A stretch of 54,627 nt of DNA from CAZZKG01 sp964654825 (GCA_964654825.1 CAZZKG010000018.1:1-54627), one strand, 5' to 3'. Positions 25,711-35,408 are shown, counted from the stretch's first letter. Numbers and translations: made by a program. The notes: generated by a model from the letters alone, not told the origin.

Positions 25711-27438
25711 CTACCGGGGCAGGGGGTCTCCCGGTTTCCAGTCCGACCGGGCAAGTTTTCTTAGGAGGTCGACCGTATCCGTGCGATCGACATAGACGAG
25801 GAGGAGTAAGAGGTCTCCCGGTCTGGCCCACTGAAGCGCCTGGTGCACCGCTTCCATCTCATTTTCCGCATAGCCTATCATGTCATCGGAGGCACCGAGC
25901 CGCCTTAGTTCCGTTTCGATCATTCCGGTGACCTTACCTTTTTCACGACCCCGCAGGTACTCTTCCATTTCCTTGATGATGATTCTGTCGGGTCGTGCTT
26001 TCCAGGTGATCTCCGTCTGTTCGAGGATGGAAGCGTCGGTGCGGTCACCGGCCTGGCCGAACAGGACCAGGCGGCGCTTCGCCGGTATCGCGTTTGCCAT
26101 CGCGAACAGGGATTCGAACCCGTGGGCATTGTGCGCGAAGTCGACAAGGGCCGTGACACCCCCGAGCTCGAAAACATTCCCGCGGCCGGGGTTTTCTTCA
26201 GGCGTACCGGTGAAATTACAAAGCCCTTCATTCATGGCAGCGATGGGGATCCCCAGGTGATCTGCTACAAGGATGGCCGCAAGAGAATTCGAAATGTTGT
26301 GCCGGGCCGCGCCGCCGAGTGAAATGGGAATGTTATCGGATGCGATGATCACCGTCCTCTTATTCTCTCTCGCAAGCACAAGTTTCCCGTCATCGAGCCA
26401 TGCGCCGAGACCACCCGCCTTCACGTGGTTCTGAATGACCGGGTGATCCGGAACGAGGCTGAACCACGCGAGGGGTACACCGAGTGACGGGCCGAAACGC
26501 GAGAGTCCGGTGTCATCGGCGTTGAGTACAAGAAGACCGTCATCCGTGACGGCTCGGTGGACGACGAGTTTCGCCCGGATGAGCGTGTCGAGATCATTGA
26601 CCCCGTACTCACCGAGGTGGTCCTCTGCGACATTGGTGACCAGGCATGCGTCCGCCCGCAGAACAGGGAGCCCCCGGCGAAGGATGCCGCCCCTCGCCGT
26701 CTCGAGAACCGCTGTTTCGACTCCCCGGTTTCTCAAAACCGCTCTCGCACCTTCCGGTCCGGAATAGTCGCCCTGTTCGACGAGTTCTCCTCCCACGAAT
26801 ATTCCGTCTGTCGATGAGAATCCATCTTCGAGTCCATGTGTCCTGATCATTGAGGCCAGGAGCCTGACCGTCGTGGATTTTCCGTTGGTGCCCGTCACGA
26901 GCGTGATCGGGATATCGTGTACATGGGCCCAGTCGATCGAATCCGGGCGTGGAATGTCGTCGGTGTCGCAGGTCCGGGAGCCCTTTCCGAGTCCGATGGA
27001 AACAAACTCGTCATCCCAGAGAAATGAAACACCGTGCGTCGATGCCGCTCTCCTGAGTGCCAGAAGGGAAGGATTTCGTTCCTGTGCGATTACCCCCCTC
27101 AATCTCTCCGCAGCTTCCTTTATATCAGGCTGCTCTTCCCCGCTTATATCTGCCACAGCGGCTTCAACGGCCCACTCGTTGACTTCCGTAGCGGCATAGA
27201 GAGCGTCTATCGGAGCACTGATCGCGAGAGAGGCTCCACCCGGGAATCGACGGATGGCGGATTGCTCGGATTCCCAGCATACGGCGTCCAGGATCCGGCG
27301 GGCGTGGCCCTCCCAGTGATGAACGAGTGTTTCGATCTCGTTTTCTGATCCGAAGGCTTCGAGCCCGGCACCGGGCAGATCCCAGAGAAGATTGGGCCCG
27401 GTCAGACGACGTGAATCCTTGATCTCGAGGGTTGTCAC
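25711..27438 (-). CDS. Mur-ligase-type cyanophycin-synthetase paralogue without ATP-grasp domain
   Basis: A 575-residue protein. The first 190 residues are of unrecognised type; then comes a Mur-ligase domain like the C-terminal half of CphA: P-loop TLVTGTNGKSTTVRLLAS, ETARGGILRRGLP, NVAEDHLGEYGV, LNADD and DFAHNAHG. The corresponding segments of the neighbouring CphA are nearly identical (TGTNGKTTTARMLA, ETARGGLLRRGLG). The ATP-grasp domain that adds aspartate in CphA is missing, so this enzyme probably performs one ligation type only or assists CphA. The GTG at 27438 starts 17 bases after the CphA stop; the longer frame would overlap CphA by 200 bases. Last gene of the operon. Confidence 0.8.
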   Translation of the reverse strand: MTTLEIKDSRRLTGPNLLWDLPGAGLEAFGSENEIETLVHHWEGHARRILDAVCWESEQSAIRRFPGGASLAISAPIDALYAATEVNEWAVEAAVADISGEEQPDIKEAAERLRGVIAQERNPSLLALRRAASTHGVSFLWDDEFVSIGLGKGSRTCDTDDIPRPDSIDWAHVHDIPITLVTGTNGKSTTVRLLASMIRTHGLEDGFSSTDGIFVGGELVEQGDYSGPEGARAVLRNRGVETAVLETARGGILRRGLPVLRADACLVTNVAEDHLGEYGVNDLDTLIRAKLVVHRAVTDDGLLVLNADDTGLSRFGPSLGVPLAWFSLVPDHPVIQNHVKAGGLGAWLDDGKLVLARENKRTVIIASDNIPISLGGAARHNISNSLAAILVADHLGIPIAAMNEGLCNFTGTPEENPGRGNVFELGGVTALVDFAHNAHGFESLFAMANAIPAKRRLVLFGQAGDRTDASILEQTEITWKARPDRIIIKEMEEYLRGREKGKVTGMIETELRRLGASDDMIGYAENEMEAVHQALQWARPGDLLLLLVYVDRTDTVDLLRKLARSDWKPGDPLPR

Positions 27439-27454
27439 AGGCGGATCCTCGCTC

Positions 27455-30259
27455 TCAATCTTCTTCTTCCCTGGCCAGACGGACGCCCCGCTCGTCCCTG
27501 ATGAGTGATTCACCCTCCTTGAGCTCGATCGGATCGGTGAATGCAGTGTCGAGCTGCAGAGGGGGTGGAGTCGAAGGTGGGCTTGTTTCTTCTGGTGCAG
27601 GCATTTCATGATCAGACCGGAAACCCGTAATCTGTTGCCAGCAGCGACCGATCGCATCACCGAAGATCAATAGCACATCGTCCTGTTCACCCATCCGGAG
27701 TGCCGTGTCGATCGCATGCTGTTCATCGGGGATGACGTCGATACATGCGGGATCGACAGCGTTCTGGATAAGAGTCTCGCGGAGGATTTCCGGTACCTCT
27801 TCAGGCCCCCTTCCTCTCAATGAGTCGTCGCGGCGGCATATATAATAATCGAATACACCTGCAGTCATACGAGCGATATCTCTGATGTCCTCGTCACGAC
27901 GGTCACCGGGAGCCGAAAGGACGCAAATGCGTCTTCCTGTGAGATCGAGCTGCTCGACGAGTTTACACATCGCCGAGACGGCCACAGGGTTGTGCCCGTA
28001 GTCCAGTATGACCTTGAACGGATGTTCATCGAAAATGTTCATACGACCCGGTACCTGAAAGTAGGTGGTGTCGAATGTCTGCAGACCGTGACGGATATCC
28101 TCCAGTTTCAATCCCATACTGTAAGCGAGTGCCGCCGCGAACATGGCATTCTGCACATTGTGCATGGCCCTGCCATCGAGAGTCGCCGGTATCTGATGGG
28201 TCCAGAGCAGCGGCATGTGTGCGACGTGGTCGTACAGAGTGATCATCTGTCCGGCCATACCCTCTTCGAGGACCGCAGCCCGTCCTCCTGATTTGATATG
28301 TTCCTTCACGAGAGCGTGGGCGGGGTTCATCGTGACGTAACAGACATGTTCTGCCCTGGTGTGATCCGCCATCCTGAGACAGAGAGAGTCATCGGCATTG
28401 AGAACCGCCGTATCCATGGCCACCTCGATGGGAATCCTCTTGACGAGAGCGAGTTCCTCCAGAGTGTGGATACCCCGGAGGCCGAGGTGATCGGCCTGGA
28501 CGTTGAGACAGGCGGCAGCAGTGCACTTACGGTATCCGAGACCTCTCCTGAGCAGACCTCCCCTGGCGGTCTCGAGCACCGCCACTTCGACAGACGGGTC
28601 CCGAAGTACCATCCTGGCGGCGACAGGCCCGGTCATATCCCCCTCGACCGTTTTGTGTCCATCGATGTAGACCCCGTCGGTCGTGGTGAGTCCTACCCGT
28701 GAGCCGGTCAGTTTGTGGATGTGAGCCAGCATCCGCGCTGTTGTCGTCTTTCCGTTCGTGCCGGTGATCGAGGCGATGGGGATCCTCGCCGGTGTCCCGG
28801 GCGGGAAGAGCATGTCCATCACCGGACCCGCCACGTCCCTGGACTGACCTTCGCTCGGAGCTACATGCATTCTGAACCCGGGTGCCGCGTTGACCTCGCA
28901 AATGGCACCGTCGGTCTCTTTATAAGACTTGGAGATATCGGTGGTCAGAAAATCGATGCCGGCCACATCGAGTCCTACCGCTTTCGCAGCTCGGATAGCC
29001 ATATCACGGTTGTCGGGATGAACCACCTCGGTCTTGTCGATGGCGGTTCCACCGGTGGAGAGGTTGCCGGTGGATCGCAGGAAAACCATTTCGCCTTCCT
29101 CCGGGACCGTGTCCCGGGTGTAGCCTCTCAAAGCGAGCAAACGTTCGGCCTGTTTGTCGAGTTCGATCCGGGTGAGCACCTTTTCGTGGCCGATTCCCCG
29201 ACGCGGATCGCTGTTCACGGTTTCTACAAGTTCGACGATCGTGCTCATGCCGTCACCGATTACGTGACCGGGCATGCGCTGTGCCGCCGCGATCAGTTCA
29301 CCCCCCACTACCAGGAGCCGATGATCGAAGCCTTCGATGAACCGCTCGACAATTATTGCTCTGCCGTGCGCCCTCGCACTGTTGAAAGCGGCGAGCGCCT
29401 GATCGATATCGGTCAGATTTATGGATACACCGCGTCCATGGTTGGCATTGAGCGGTTTGACTACGATGGGGAAGCCGATCTTCCTCACAGCTCGTCTCAC
29501 CCCCCGTTCGGTATACACGAGAGCCTGGCTGGCGACCGGGAGTCCGAGGTCGGCGAGAAGACGGTTCGTTTCCTCCTTGTCGGAAGCTATCTCGACGGCG
29601 ATATGACGGGTTTCGCTCGTGATGGTTGCCTGGATGCGTCTCTGGTAGCGTCCATGTCCCAACTGCACGAGACTGTAGCGATTCAGTCGCAGGTTGGGGA
29701 TGTCACGGTCACGCGCGGCCTTCACCAGCGCCGCGGTACTCGGCCCCAGTGCAAGCCGCTGTGCGAAACGGATGAAGGCATCTCTTCGCTCCTCGAAGTC
29801 GAATTCCTCATCGACCTCATCCGCCGGTCTCAACTCTTCCGGAAGCAGCGAGTGGATCAGCTCGAGAGCGAATCTCCCCGCCTCGAGGCCGACTTCCGAC
29901 TGCTCGTATTCGTAAACTACATGATATTGGCCGGTTCTGTCATCGGTCGATCGGGTCTTCCCGTATGACACTTTGACCCCGGCGGCGCACTGAATCTCGA
30001 TCGCGCAGTGCTCGAAGACGTGTCCGAGCCAGGTACCTTCTCCTTCCGTCATACGTCTCACGAAGCCTCCGGGCTCACCGTAGGAGCAGGTGTGGCTTCT
30101 GAGGCCGGGCAGCGCCTCGAGGAGCTGCCGGATAAATTCGGATGGCAGTCGACCGGTCGGCCACTCTTCCAGCGGACCGAGATCGAGCGTAAACCGGATT
30201 ACGGGAAAGTGGGCGTAAAGACTCGGACCCAGGTACACGGATGTTTCGATGATCTTCAC
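27455..30259 (-). CDS. cphA: Cyanophycin synthetase
   Basis: A 934-residue enzyme making multi-L-arginyl-poly-L-aspartate, a nitrogen reserve. The N-terminal domain is about residues 1-160 (KIIETSVYLGPSLYAHFPVI), the ATP-grasp domain about 225-490 (IVVKPLNANHGRGVSINL, VERFIEGFDHRLLVVGGE, EVNAAPGFRMH), and the Mur-ligase domain about 495-890 (TGTNGKTTTARML, ETARGGLLRRGLG, ILDYGHNP). Both ligase sites look intact. It is slightly longer than the usual 870-900 residues because of a C-terminal tail. It overlaps the cyanophycinase gene by ATGA. Outside cyanobacteria such clusters serve storage in heterotrophs. Confidence 0.93.
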   Translation of the reverse strand: MKIIETSVYLGPSLYAHFPVIRFTLDLGPLEEWPTGRLPSEFIRQLLEALPGLRSHTCSYGEPGGFVRRMTEGEGTWLGHVFEHCAIEIQCAAGVKVSYGKTRSTDDRTGQYHVVYEYEQSEVGLEAGRFALELIHSLLPEELRPADEVDEEFDFEERRDAFIRFAQRLALGPSTAALVKAARDRDIPNLRLNRYSLVQLGHGRYQRRIQATITSETRHIAVEIASDKEETNRLLADLGLPVASQALVYTERGVRRAVRKIGFPIVVKPLNANHGRGVSINLTDIDQALAAFNSARAHGRAIIVERFIEGFDHRLLVVGGELIAAAQRMPGHVIGDGMSTIVELVETVNSDPRRGIGHEKVLTRIELDKQAERLLALRGYTRDTVPEEGEMVFLRSTGNLSTGGTAIDKTEVVHPDNRDMAIRAAKAVGLDVAGIDFLTTDISKSYKETDGAICEVNAAPGFRMHVAPSEGQSRDVAGPVMDMLFPPGTPARIPIASITGTNGKTTTARMLAHIHKLTGSRVGLTTTDGVYIDGHKTVEGDMTGPVAARMVLRDPSVEVAVLETARGGLLRRGLGYRKCTAAACLNVQADHLGLRGIHTLEELALVKRIPIEVAMDTAVLNADDSLCLRMADHTRAEHVCYVTMNPAHALVKEHIKSGGRAAVLEEGMAGQMITLYDHVAHMPLLWTHQIPATLDGRAMHNVQNAMFAAALAYSMGLKLEDIRHGLQTFDTTYFQVPGRMNIFDEHPFKVILDYGHNPVAVSAMCKLVEQLDLTGRRICVLSAPGDRRDEDIRDIARMTAGVFDYYICRRDDSLRGRGPEEVPEILRETLIQNAVDPACIDVIPDEQHAIDTALRMGEQDDVLLIFGDAIGRCWQQITGFRSDHEMPAPEETSPPSTPPPLQLDTAFTDPIELKEGESLIRDERGVRLAREEED

Positions 30260-31080
30260 GGTTCGACGCCTCTCATGTCAGGTTTCGCCGGCCTGGCTTC
30301 CAGAGTGTTGAGATTGTATGACCCGCCGTCTATAAGGACATGGAGCCGGACACCGATCAGGGAGACAGGATCGTCCTGTGTGGCTGAATCCATCGACGAA
30401 TACTCGACCTGTGTCGGATCAACAATGGTCAACCCACCGCTGCCGTGCACCGTAAGGATGTCGTCCGGATCGATGAATGCAGCAGTGTCCTCGTCCAGGC
30501 CGATTCCGATAATCCGTGGATTGTAGGCGACCGCTGCGAGCAGGCGCCCCAGTCGATCCCTCTGCCTGAAATGTTGATCTATAATGACACGCCGGGTCAG
30601 GCCGAGACCCGGAGCGAGAGTCACCATAGAGGAGATCGGGGTAGGTCCTTCTTCTCCAAACGCAATCATGTGCTCGGAGAGAAATGCAGCGCCTGCCGAA
30701 GTCCCGGCCACATGCAGCCCGGCTGCATTACGCTCCCGCAGCAGCAGACCGACCGAACTGCCTCCCAGATTTGTGGAAAGTCTGAGCTGGTTACCACCCG
30801 TGAGGAATACCCCATCGGCGCTGTGGAGAACCTCGAGCCGGTCTTCCCGCTCACAATCGGTCCTCGAATCGAATGAGAGAGAGATCGCCCGGCGGACGCC
30901 GAGTTCCCGGAAGAGAGATTCGTATTTCTTACCCGTGTCATTCAGACTCGAGGCCGTCGGAATTATGACGATACGGGATTTCTCTCCACCGCAGATTCCG
31001 GCGAACCGGTCCAGGATGACCCTGTCACGTAGTTTTTTCTCCCCGCCACCTATGGGAATGATGAATCCTCTTTCGCTCAT
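30256..31080 (-). CDS. cphB: Cyanophycinase
   Basis: A 274-residue peptidase S51-family exopeptidase that releases beta-Asp-Arg dipeptides from cyanophycin. Seen: IPIGGGEKK near the N-terminus, VFLTGGNQLRL, and the nucleophile elbow GTSAGAAFL, followed by GLGL...IIDQHF, all standard for CphB. It is the first gene of the cphB-cphA-paralogue operon. The ATG follows AGAGGAAC, about 100 bases after a strong promoter. An intracellular form is expected as no signal peptide is present. Confidence 0.93.
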   Translation of the reverse strand: MSERGFIIPIGGGEKKLRDRVILDRFAGICGGEKSRIVIIPTASSLNDTGKKYESLFRELGVRRAISLSFDSRTDCEREDRLEVLHSADGVFLTGGNQLRLSTNLGGSSVGLLLRERNAAGLHVAGTSAGAAFLSEHMIAFGEEGPTPISSMVTLAPGLGLTRRVIIDQHFRQRDRLGRLLAAVAYNPRIIGIGLDEDTAAFIDPDDILTVHGSGGLTIVDPTQVEYSSMDSATQDDPVSLIGVRLHVLIDGGSYNLNTLEARPAKPDMRGVEP

Positions 31081-31178
31081 ATATGTTCCTCTTCTGGATA
31101 TTTATCGCGGGACCATGTCTAAAACAAACTCGCTGATTACTATCAAATGCATTCGGAATACTTCATTTTCCGCACTTC

Positions 31179-31207
31179 ATGATATCGTGAGGAAACGGAT
31201 TTGTCAA
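31179..31207 (-). promoter_or_regulatory. Promoter of the cyanophycin operon
   Basis: Minus strand: TTGACA (31202-31207), 17-base spacer, TATCAT (31179-31184), about 100 bases before the cphB ATG. Identical boxes and spacing to the promoters at 2504 and 24763. Confidence 0.7.
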
Positions 31208-31733
31208 CCGGTTCACAGCAGGTGATCATTCCTTGCTCCTCAAGGCACGGGGGTATATCCTCGACGCAAATCTGCAAGTGGTCCTGTTCTTTGCGAACCA
31301 TTGGATTGTTCAGATACAAAGGAAGACCGGTGTGATATCTCTCGAGTGACTTTGAACGGTTGGGTCCCGATCTTAGCGAAATGAGCAGTCTCATTTACGG
31401 GAACAGGGGAGCTTAGCTCATTGGCGCTGAGTGTTGAACCAGAAGCCATGCGAATGAGCTTAGAGCGGTCAAACGTTCGGTGGAGCGATGGAGATGTCGC
31501 ACCGGTCTTTCAATACTGAGGTCGAGTGAACCGGATATCCTGCTGCCCTGCGCAATAATTCTGTTAGCGAGAGAGCGGTCCTCGAGACTTTTCAAGTGTG
31601 TACTGTTGTGTTATTATTTGTATGCCGTACGGAAGGTGGCGTTCGCGGTAGTACAACGGGGCGATCAAATGCCCTGGCTGCGGTACGCCCCTATGAACAG
31701 TTGACTCGATTTTCACAGCAGAGGGAGCCTGAT
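31208..31733. other. Non-coding stretch before the flavin reductase gene
   Basis: About 526 bases between the cyanophycin promoter and the next gene. Small open frames exist on both strands, the longest 83 codons, but none has a ribosome site plus recognisable similarity. No tRNA, hairpin terminator or mobile element was recognised. The sequence just before the gene has AGAGGGAG as ribosome site. Confidence 0.4.
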
Positions 31734-32288
31734 ATGGCACGAAGCAGGATAGATGTGTACGAACTCGATATGAGAATCTGTAACGCATGGGACAAGCGGT
31801 GGTTCCTGCTCACCTGCGGTGATTTCGGGAAGAACGATTTCAACACGATGACGGTGAGCTGGGGCAGCCTGGGGATCATGTGGGACAGACCGTTCGTCCA
31901 GGTTGTTGTGAGACCGACCAGGTACACGTTCGAATTTCTAGAGAGATACGGCTCGTTTACACTCTGCGCGTTTCCGAGGCATCTCAGGGACAATCTTCTC
32001 CTGCTGGGGTCGAAATCCGGTCGTGACAGTGATAAGATTTCCGAAGCGGGGTTGACCCCTATCACATCCTCCGTCGTTTCCGCCCCGGCATTTGACGAGG
32101 CCGAGCTTGTGCTCGAGTGCCGCAAGATGTACTGGGACGACATGGAGCCCGATCGATTTATCGATTCCTCGATAATCGACAAGTATCCGAAGAAAGATTA
32201 TCACCGTATCTACTTTGGAGAGATACTCGCTGTGTCCGGTGAGGAACACTATCGGGTGCCCTATCGAAACCACGGGACGTCTTCGTGA
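31734..32288 (+). CDS. Flavin reductase-like FMN-binding protein
   Basis: A 184-residue protein of the flavin reductase-like/flavoredoxin group: LLTCGDFGKNDFNTMTVSWGSLGIMWDRPFVQVVVRPTRYT (in parts) gives the split-barrel FMN site, and FTLCAFP follows. Members bind FMN and transfer electrons from NAD(P)H or ferredoxin. I chose the ATG at 31734 because GAGGGAG lies just upstream; the longer frame adds unrelated residues. It overlaps the next gene by GTGA. Specific partner unknown. Confidence 0.82.
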   Translation: MARSRIDVYELDMRICNAWDKRWFLLTCGDFGKNDFNTMTVSWGSLGIMWDRPFVQVVVRPTRYTFEFLERYGSFTLCAFPRHLRDNLLLLGSKSGRDSDKISEAGLTPITSSVVSAPAFDEAELVLECRKMYWDDMEPDRFIDSSIIDKYPKKDYHRIYFGEILAVSGEEHYRVPYRNHGTSS

Positions 32289-32545
32289 TCAGGCGGCTGA
32301 TAGTCGGCACATACAGGACAGCGCGCCGCCTGGTTATCGGTGTTGTGGGCGGGACGATTCTCCTCGTCGGGATCATCCTCGTTTTTCTGCCGGGGCCGGC
32401 GATCCTGGTGATTCCCATCGGTCTTGGGATTCTCAGCCTCGAGTTCGCGTGGGCAAAAAGACTGCTTTCCCGTTTTCATAAAAGAGCCGGCAGTAAGAAA
32501 AACAAGGACAGCATTACCAGGGAAGACAGATCCCTCAAGGAATAG
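32285..32545 (+). CDS. Small PGPGW-type membrane protein
   Basis: An 86-residue protein with two hydrophobic segments joined by FLPGPAILVIPIGLGILSLEF, the signature of the PGPGW family of putative transmembrane proteins, and a charged C-terminal tail. The start is a GTG overlapping the previous stop by four bases. The function of the family is not known. Confidence 0.75.
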   Translation: MIRRLIVGTYRTARRLVIGVVGGTILLVGIILVFLPGPAILVIPIGLGILSLEFAWAKRLLSRFHKRAGSKKNKDSITREDRSLKE

Positions 32546-32623
32546 ACATGAGGATGTTCAGGTGAGATACCCCGCCTACCTCCACCTGAACTGTCGGGTT
32601 TGTCAGGCCGCAGAGAGATCTTT

Positions 32624-34951
32624 ATGAATCGCTTGTCCGTCAAATTCTCCATCCTTCTTCTGACAGCCCTGCTGACCTGTCTCGTAGTCTCCTGCACAAT
32701 CTCGCGGGACAGGCGGAAACTGAATCTCATCATCATCACGATGGATACAACCAGGGCTGATCGTCTCGGAGCTTACGGATGCAGTGATGTCGAAACTCCT
32801 CACATCGATCGGCTCAGCCGCAAAGGCGTACTCTTCGAGAGGGCTTACTCGGCCGTCCCTCTGACCCTTCCTTCTCATTCGACTATCATGACGGGGCTGT
32901 ACCCTCCGGCTCATGGTGTGAGAAACAACGGGAACTACCGATTACCCGGTGAAGCCGTGAGCCTGGCCGAACATCTGAAGAGTTCGGGGTATTCGACAGC
33001 GGCATTCGTCGGTGCCTTCGTCCTCGACTCACAGTTCGGGCTCGATCAGGGGTTCGATCTCTATTACGACTCGTTTCTCAACATCGATGAGGAGAAGAAA
33101 CCATTCAAATATGCGGAGAGGGATGCCGATCAAGTTACCGGACTTGTTATCGACTGGTTGAAATCGAGAGAAACCACGACCCCGTTTTTTCTCTGGGTTC
33201 ACTACTTCGATCCTCATCATCCGTACGATCCGCCGGAACCGTTCGGGCAGAGATACCGGGATGATCCATACCTCGGCGAAATCGCTTACACGGATCACTG
33301 CATCGGGAAGCTCATCGACACGCTTGAGGAGATGGGACTCATGAAACGGTCACTCCTCATCCTGACATCGGATCACGGCGAATCTCTCGGCGAGCACGAT
33401 GAAGCTTCACACGGTATCTTTCTCTACGAGGCAACCATGAGAGTGCCACTCATCATGGTGCTCGAGGGTATTCTCCCGGAAAATGAGCGTGTGGAAGGAG
33501 AGGTTACACTCGCTGATATCTTCCCCACCGTCTGTGAGGTACTCGATGTCCCCTATCCGGGGTACATCGACGGGAGGAGTGTCATGGGGGTGGTCCACGG
33601 AGACACGGTGGAGAGACGACCCCTCTACATGGAATCGAAGTACCCTCCCGAGAATTATGGCTGGAGCCAGATTACCGGTGTAGTGCGGGAGGGATGGAAG
33701 TACCTGAGAGTACCCTCTCCCGAGCTCTATGATCTTACTGCTGATCCCGGTGAGCTTCAGAATCTGGCGGCCGACCACGCGATGCTACTCTCCGAGTTCG
33801 GCAGTCTTCTCACCCTCGTGGAAGATGAGAGCAGGGCCTCATCCGTCGCCCCCGGGGATGCGTTCGACAGGATGGATGACGCGACCAGGAAAAGTCTCGA
33901 GAAACTCGGTTACATCTGGACGAGACCAGCAGCAGAAGATACGGTTCGAGGGAAGGCGGATCCGAAGGACATGATCCGGATCGTAAACCAGACCGACAAT
34001 GCCATGGCACTCATAAATAGAGGGAGTTATGATAAGGCATCTGATATTCTGTTGAACATTCTGGACAAAGATCCGGACAATGTCACGGCGCATAACCTGC
34101 TCGGCCAGACCAGCCGCAAGCTCGGGGACATCGATGGGGCGATCGATCACTGGAAGAGGGCGCTCGAGCTCAATCCGGAGTATGTGGAAACACATCGAAA
34201 CCTGGGGACCCTGTTGAAGGAACGGGGAGAGATGGAGAAGGCCCTCGATGAGTTCGATGAGGTGATCAGGCTCAACCCGGAATATACGAAAGCCTATGTC
34301 GATCGTGGTTTAACCTTTCAACTCCTGGGAAACAGGGAAGAAGCTGAGTCTTCCCTGCGGAGAGCGATCGAGCTCGAACCCACATTCATTTATGCCCATC
34401 TCTTTCTCGGAAAACTTTTCAAAGAGGAAGAGAAGTTCGATTCGGCTCTCGTCCACTTCGAGAGTGCTCTCGCGGGCGACAGCACCAATATCGAGGCACG
34501 CCGACAGACGGCGAAGCTGCTTTTAAAAAAGGGTGACTTCGGGGGGGCGATCCGACACTTCAGGTATGCGGCAAGATCAGAGGCCGATCTTACTTCATAC
34601 CTCGATCTCGGAATAGCTCTCGACAGGGCCGGGGAGCCTCTACAGGCCGTGGAAGTCTACCGGCAGGCCACCCTTCTCGACACACTCTCCGCGGAATTGT
34701 TCAACAATATGGGGATAGCTCTTCTTGGCCTCGAGCGTTTCGATGAAGCGGAAAAGAGCTTCAACCGTGCCATCGGGATAGAGCAGGAGTATGCGGAGCC
34801 CTATTTCAATCTCGGCAATCTCTATCGGAAACTCGACAGGAAGCAGGATGCGCTGAAGTCGTATCGGAGGTTTCTCGACGTGTGGAAAGGGGGAGAGGGA
34901 CCGCGTAAACGGGCACTCAGGATTATCCGTGACCTGGAGTCGGACGGTTAG
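32624..34951 (+). CDS. Sulfatase-fold (alkaline phosphatase superfamily) lipoprotein with TPR domain
   Basis: About 775 residues. The leader LLTALLTCLVVSC ends in a possible lipobox. The hydrolase domain (about 30-430) carries metal motifs LIIITMDTTRADRLGAYG and TSDHGESLGEHDEASHG, and the catalytic segment VPLTLPSHSTIMTG. Where true sulfatases have Cys or Ser for formylglycine, this has Thr, as in phosphodiesterase-like relatives, so sulfate ester activity is doubtful. Six or more TPR units follow (about 470-770), for example AIDHWKRALELNPEY. A soluble extracytoplasmic or periplasmic location is expected. Substrate unknown. Confidence 0.8.
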   Translation: MNRLSVKFSILLLTALLTCLVVSCTISRDRRKLNLIIITMDTTRADRLGAYGCSDVETPHIDRLSRKGVLFERAYSAVPLTLPSHSTIMTGLYPPAHGVRNNGNYRLPGEAVSLAEHLKSSGYSTAAFVGAFVLDSQFGLDQGFDLYYDSFLNIDEEKKPFKYAERDADQVTGLVIDWLKSRETTTPFFLWVHYFDPHHPYDPPEPFGQRYRDDPYLGEIAYTDHCIGKLIDTLEEMGLMKRSLLILTSDHGESLGEHDEASHGIFLYEATMRVPLIMVLEGILPENERVEGEVTLADIFPTVCEVLDVPYPGYIDGRSVMGVVHGDTVERRPLYMESKYPPENYGWSQITGVVREGWKYLRVPSPELYDLTADPGELQNLAADHAMLLSEFGSLLTLVEDESRASSVAPGDAFDRMDDATRKSLEKLGYIWTRPAAEDTVRGKADPKDMIRIVNQTDNAMALINRGSYDKASDILLNILDKDPDNVTAHNLLGQTSRKLGDIDGAIDHWKRALELNPEYVETHRNLGTLLKERGEMEKALDEFDEVIRLNPEYTKAYVDRGLTFQLLGNREEAESSLRRAIELEPTFIYAHLFLGKLFKEEEKFDSALVHFESALAGDSTNIEARRQTAKLLLKKGDFGGAIRHFRYAARSEADLTSYLDLGIALDRAGEPLQAVEVYRQATLLDTLSAELFNNMGIALLGLERFDEAEKSFNRAIGIEQEYAEPYFNLGNLYRKLDRKQDALKSYRRFLDVWKGGEGPRKRALRIIRDLESDG

Positions 34952-34964
34952 TGTCCATGTTCAT

Positions 34965-35408
34965 CTAGTCCACCTCGGTGTGTGATAGGATTGAACTCTC
35001 ATTTATCTCCCACTTGTCCTTATCCCCGTCTTTATCCAGGTTTCCCTCTGCATTGGCGGTAAAGCTCGTGGAGTCTGCCGAGTCGATCCCGTAGGCGTAT
35101 CGCGTAAATCCTTTCGGATGAAATCCCAGGTCTGCCATGTTGTCTTTGTCCTGATCCTGATCTGTATGCAGACCGGCTGGAATTTCTTGCATAGGAGGAG
35201 CCCCGATGTAGGTGTCGTACTCGGCGCTGTAGGCCTCCTGGAGAGTCCGGATCTCACCGAGACAGGATTTCGCCTCGGAAGTTTTCGATCTCTTAACCAG
35301 GCCTCCGAAAAGGGGTAACGCGATCGCGGCGAGGACTCCGATGATTGCGACTACCATCATCAGCTCCAGCAGAGTAAAGCCGTTTCTGTTCTTTGTAAGT
35401 TTTTTCAT
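34965..35408 (-). CDS. Type IV pilin-like / GspG-like prepilin
   Basis: About 147 residues. A short basic leader MKKLTKNRNG is followed by the prepilin peptidase site and helix FTLLELMMVVAIIGVLAAIALP, with the conserved Glu at position 5 of the mature protein. The globular part contains a single Cys and an acidic C-terminal region with DKDGDKDKWEIN, resembling the calcium site of GspG. No other secretion or pilus gene is nearby. The start at 35408 gives the normal leader length; start codons further upstream are possible. It converges with the sulfatase gene, 13 bases apart. Confidence 0.82.
   Translation of the reverse strand: MKKLTKNRNGFTLLELMMVVAIIGVLAAIALPLFGGLVKRSKTSEAKSCLGEIRTLQEAYSAEYDTYIGAPPMQEIPAGLHTDQDQDKDNMADLGFHPKGFTRYAYGIDSADSTSFTANAEGNLDKDGDKDKWEINESSILSHTEVD

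Noticed and set aside
31143..31394. 83-codon minus-strand frame upstream of the cyanophycin promoter
   Set aside because: No ribosome site or family resemblance, and it overlaps the well-supported cphB promoter.
31409..31470. tRNA-like GCTTAGCTCATTGG
   Set aside because: No acceptor pairing, anticodon arm or T-arm sequence could be built around it.
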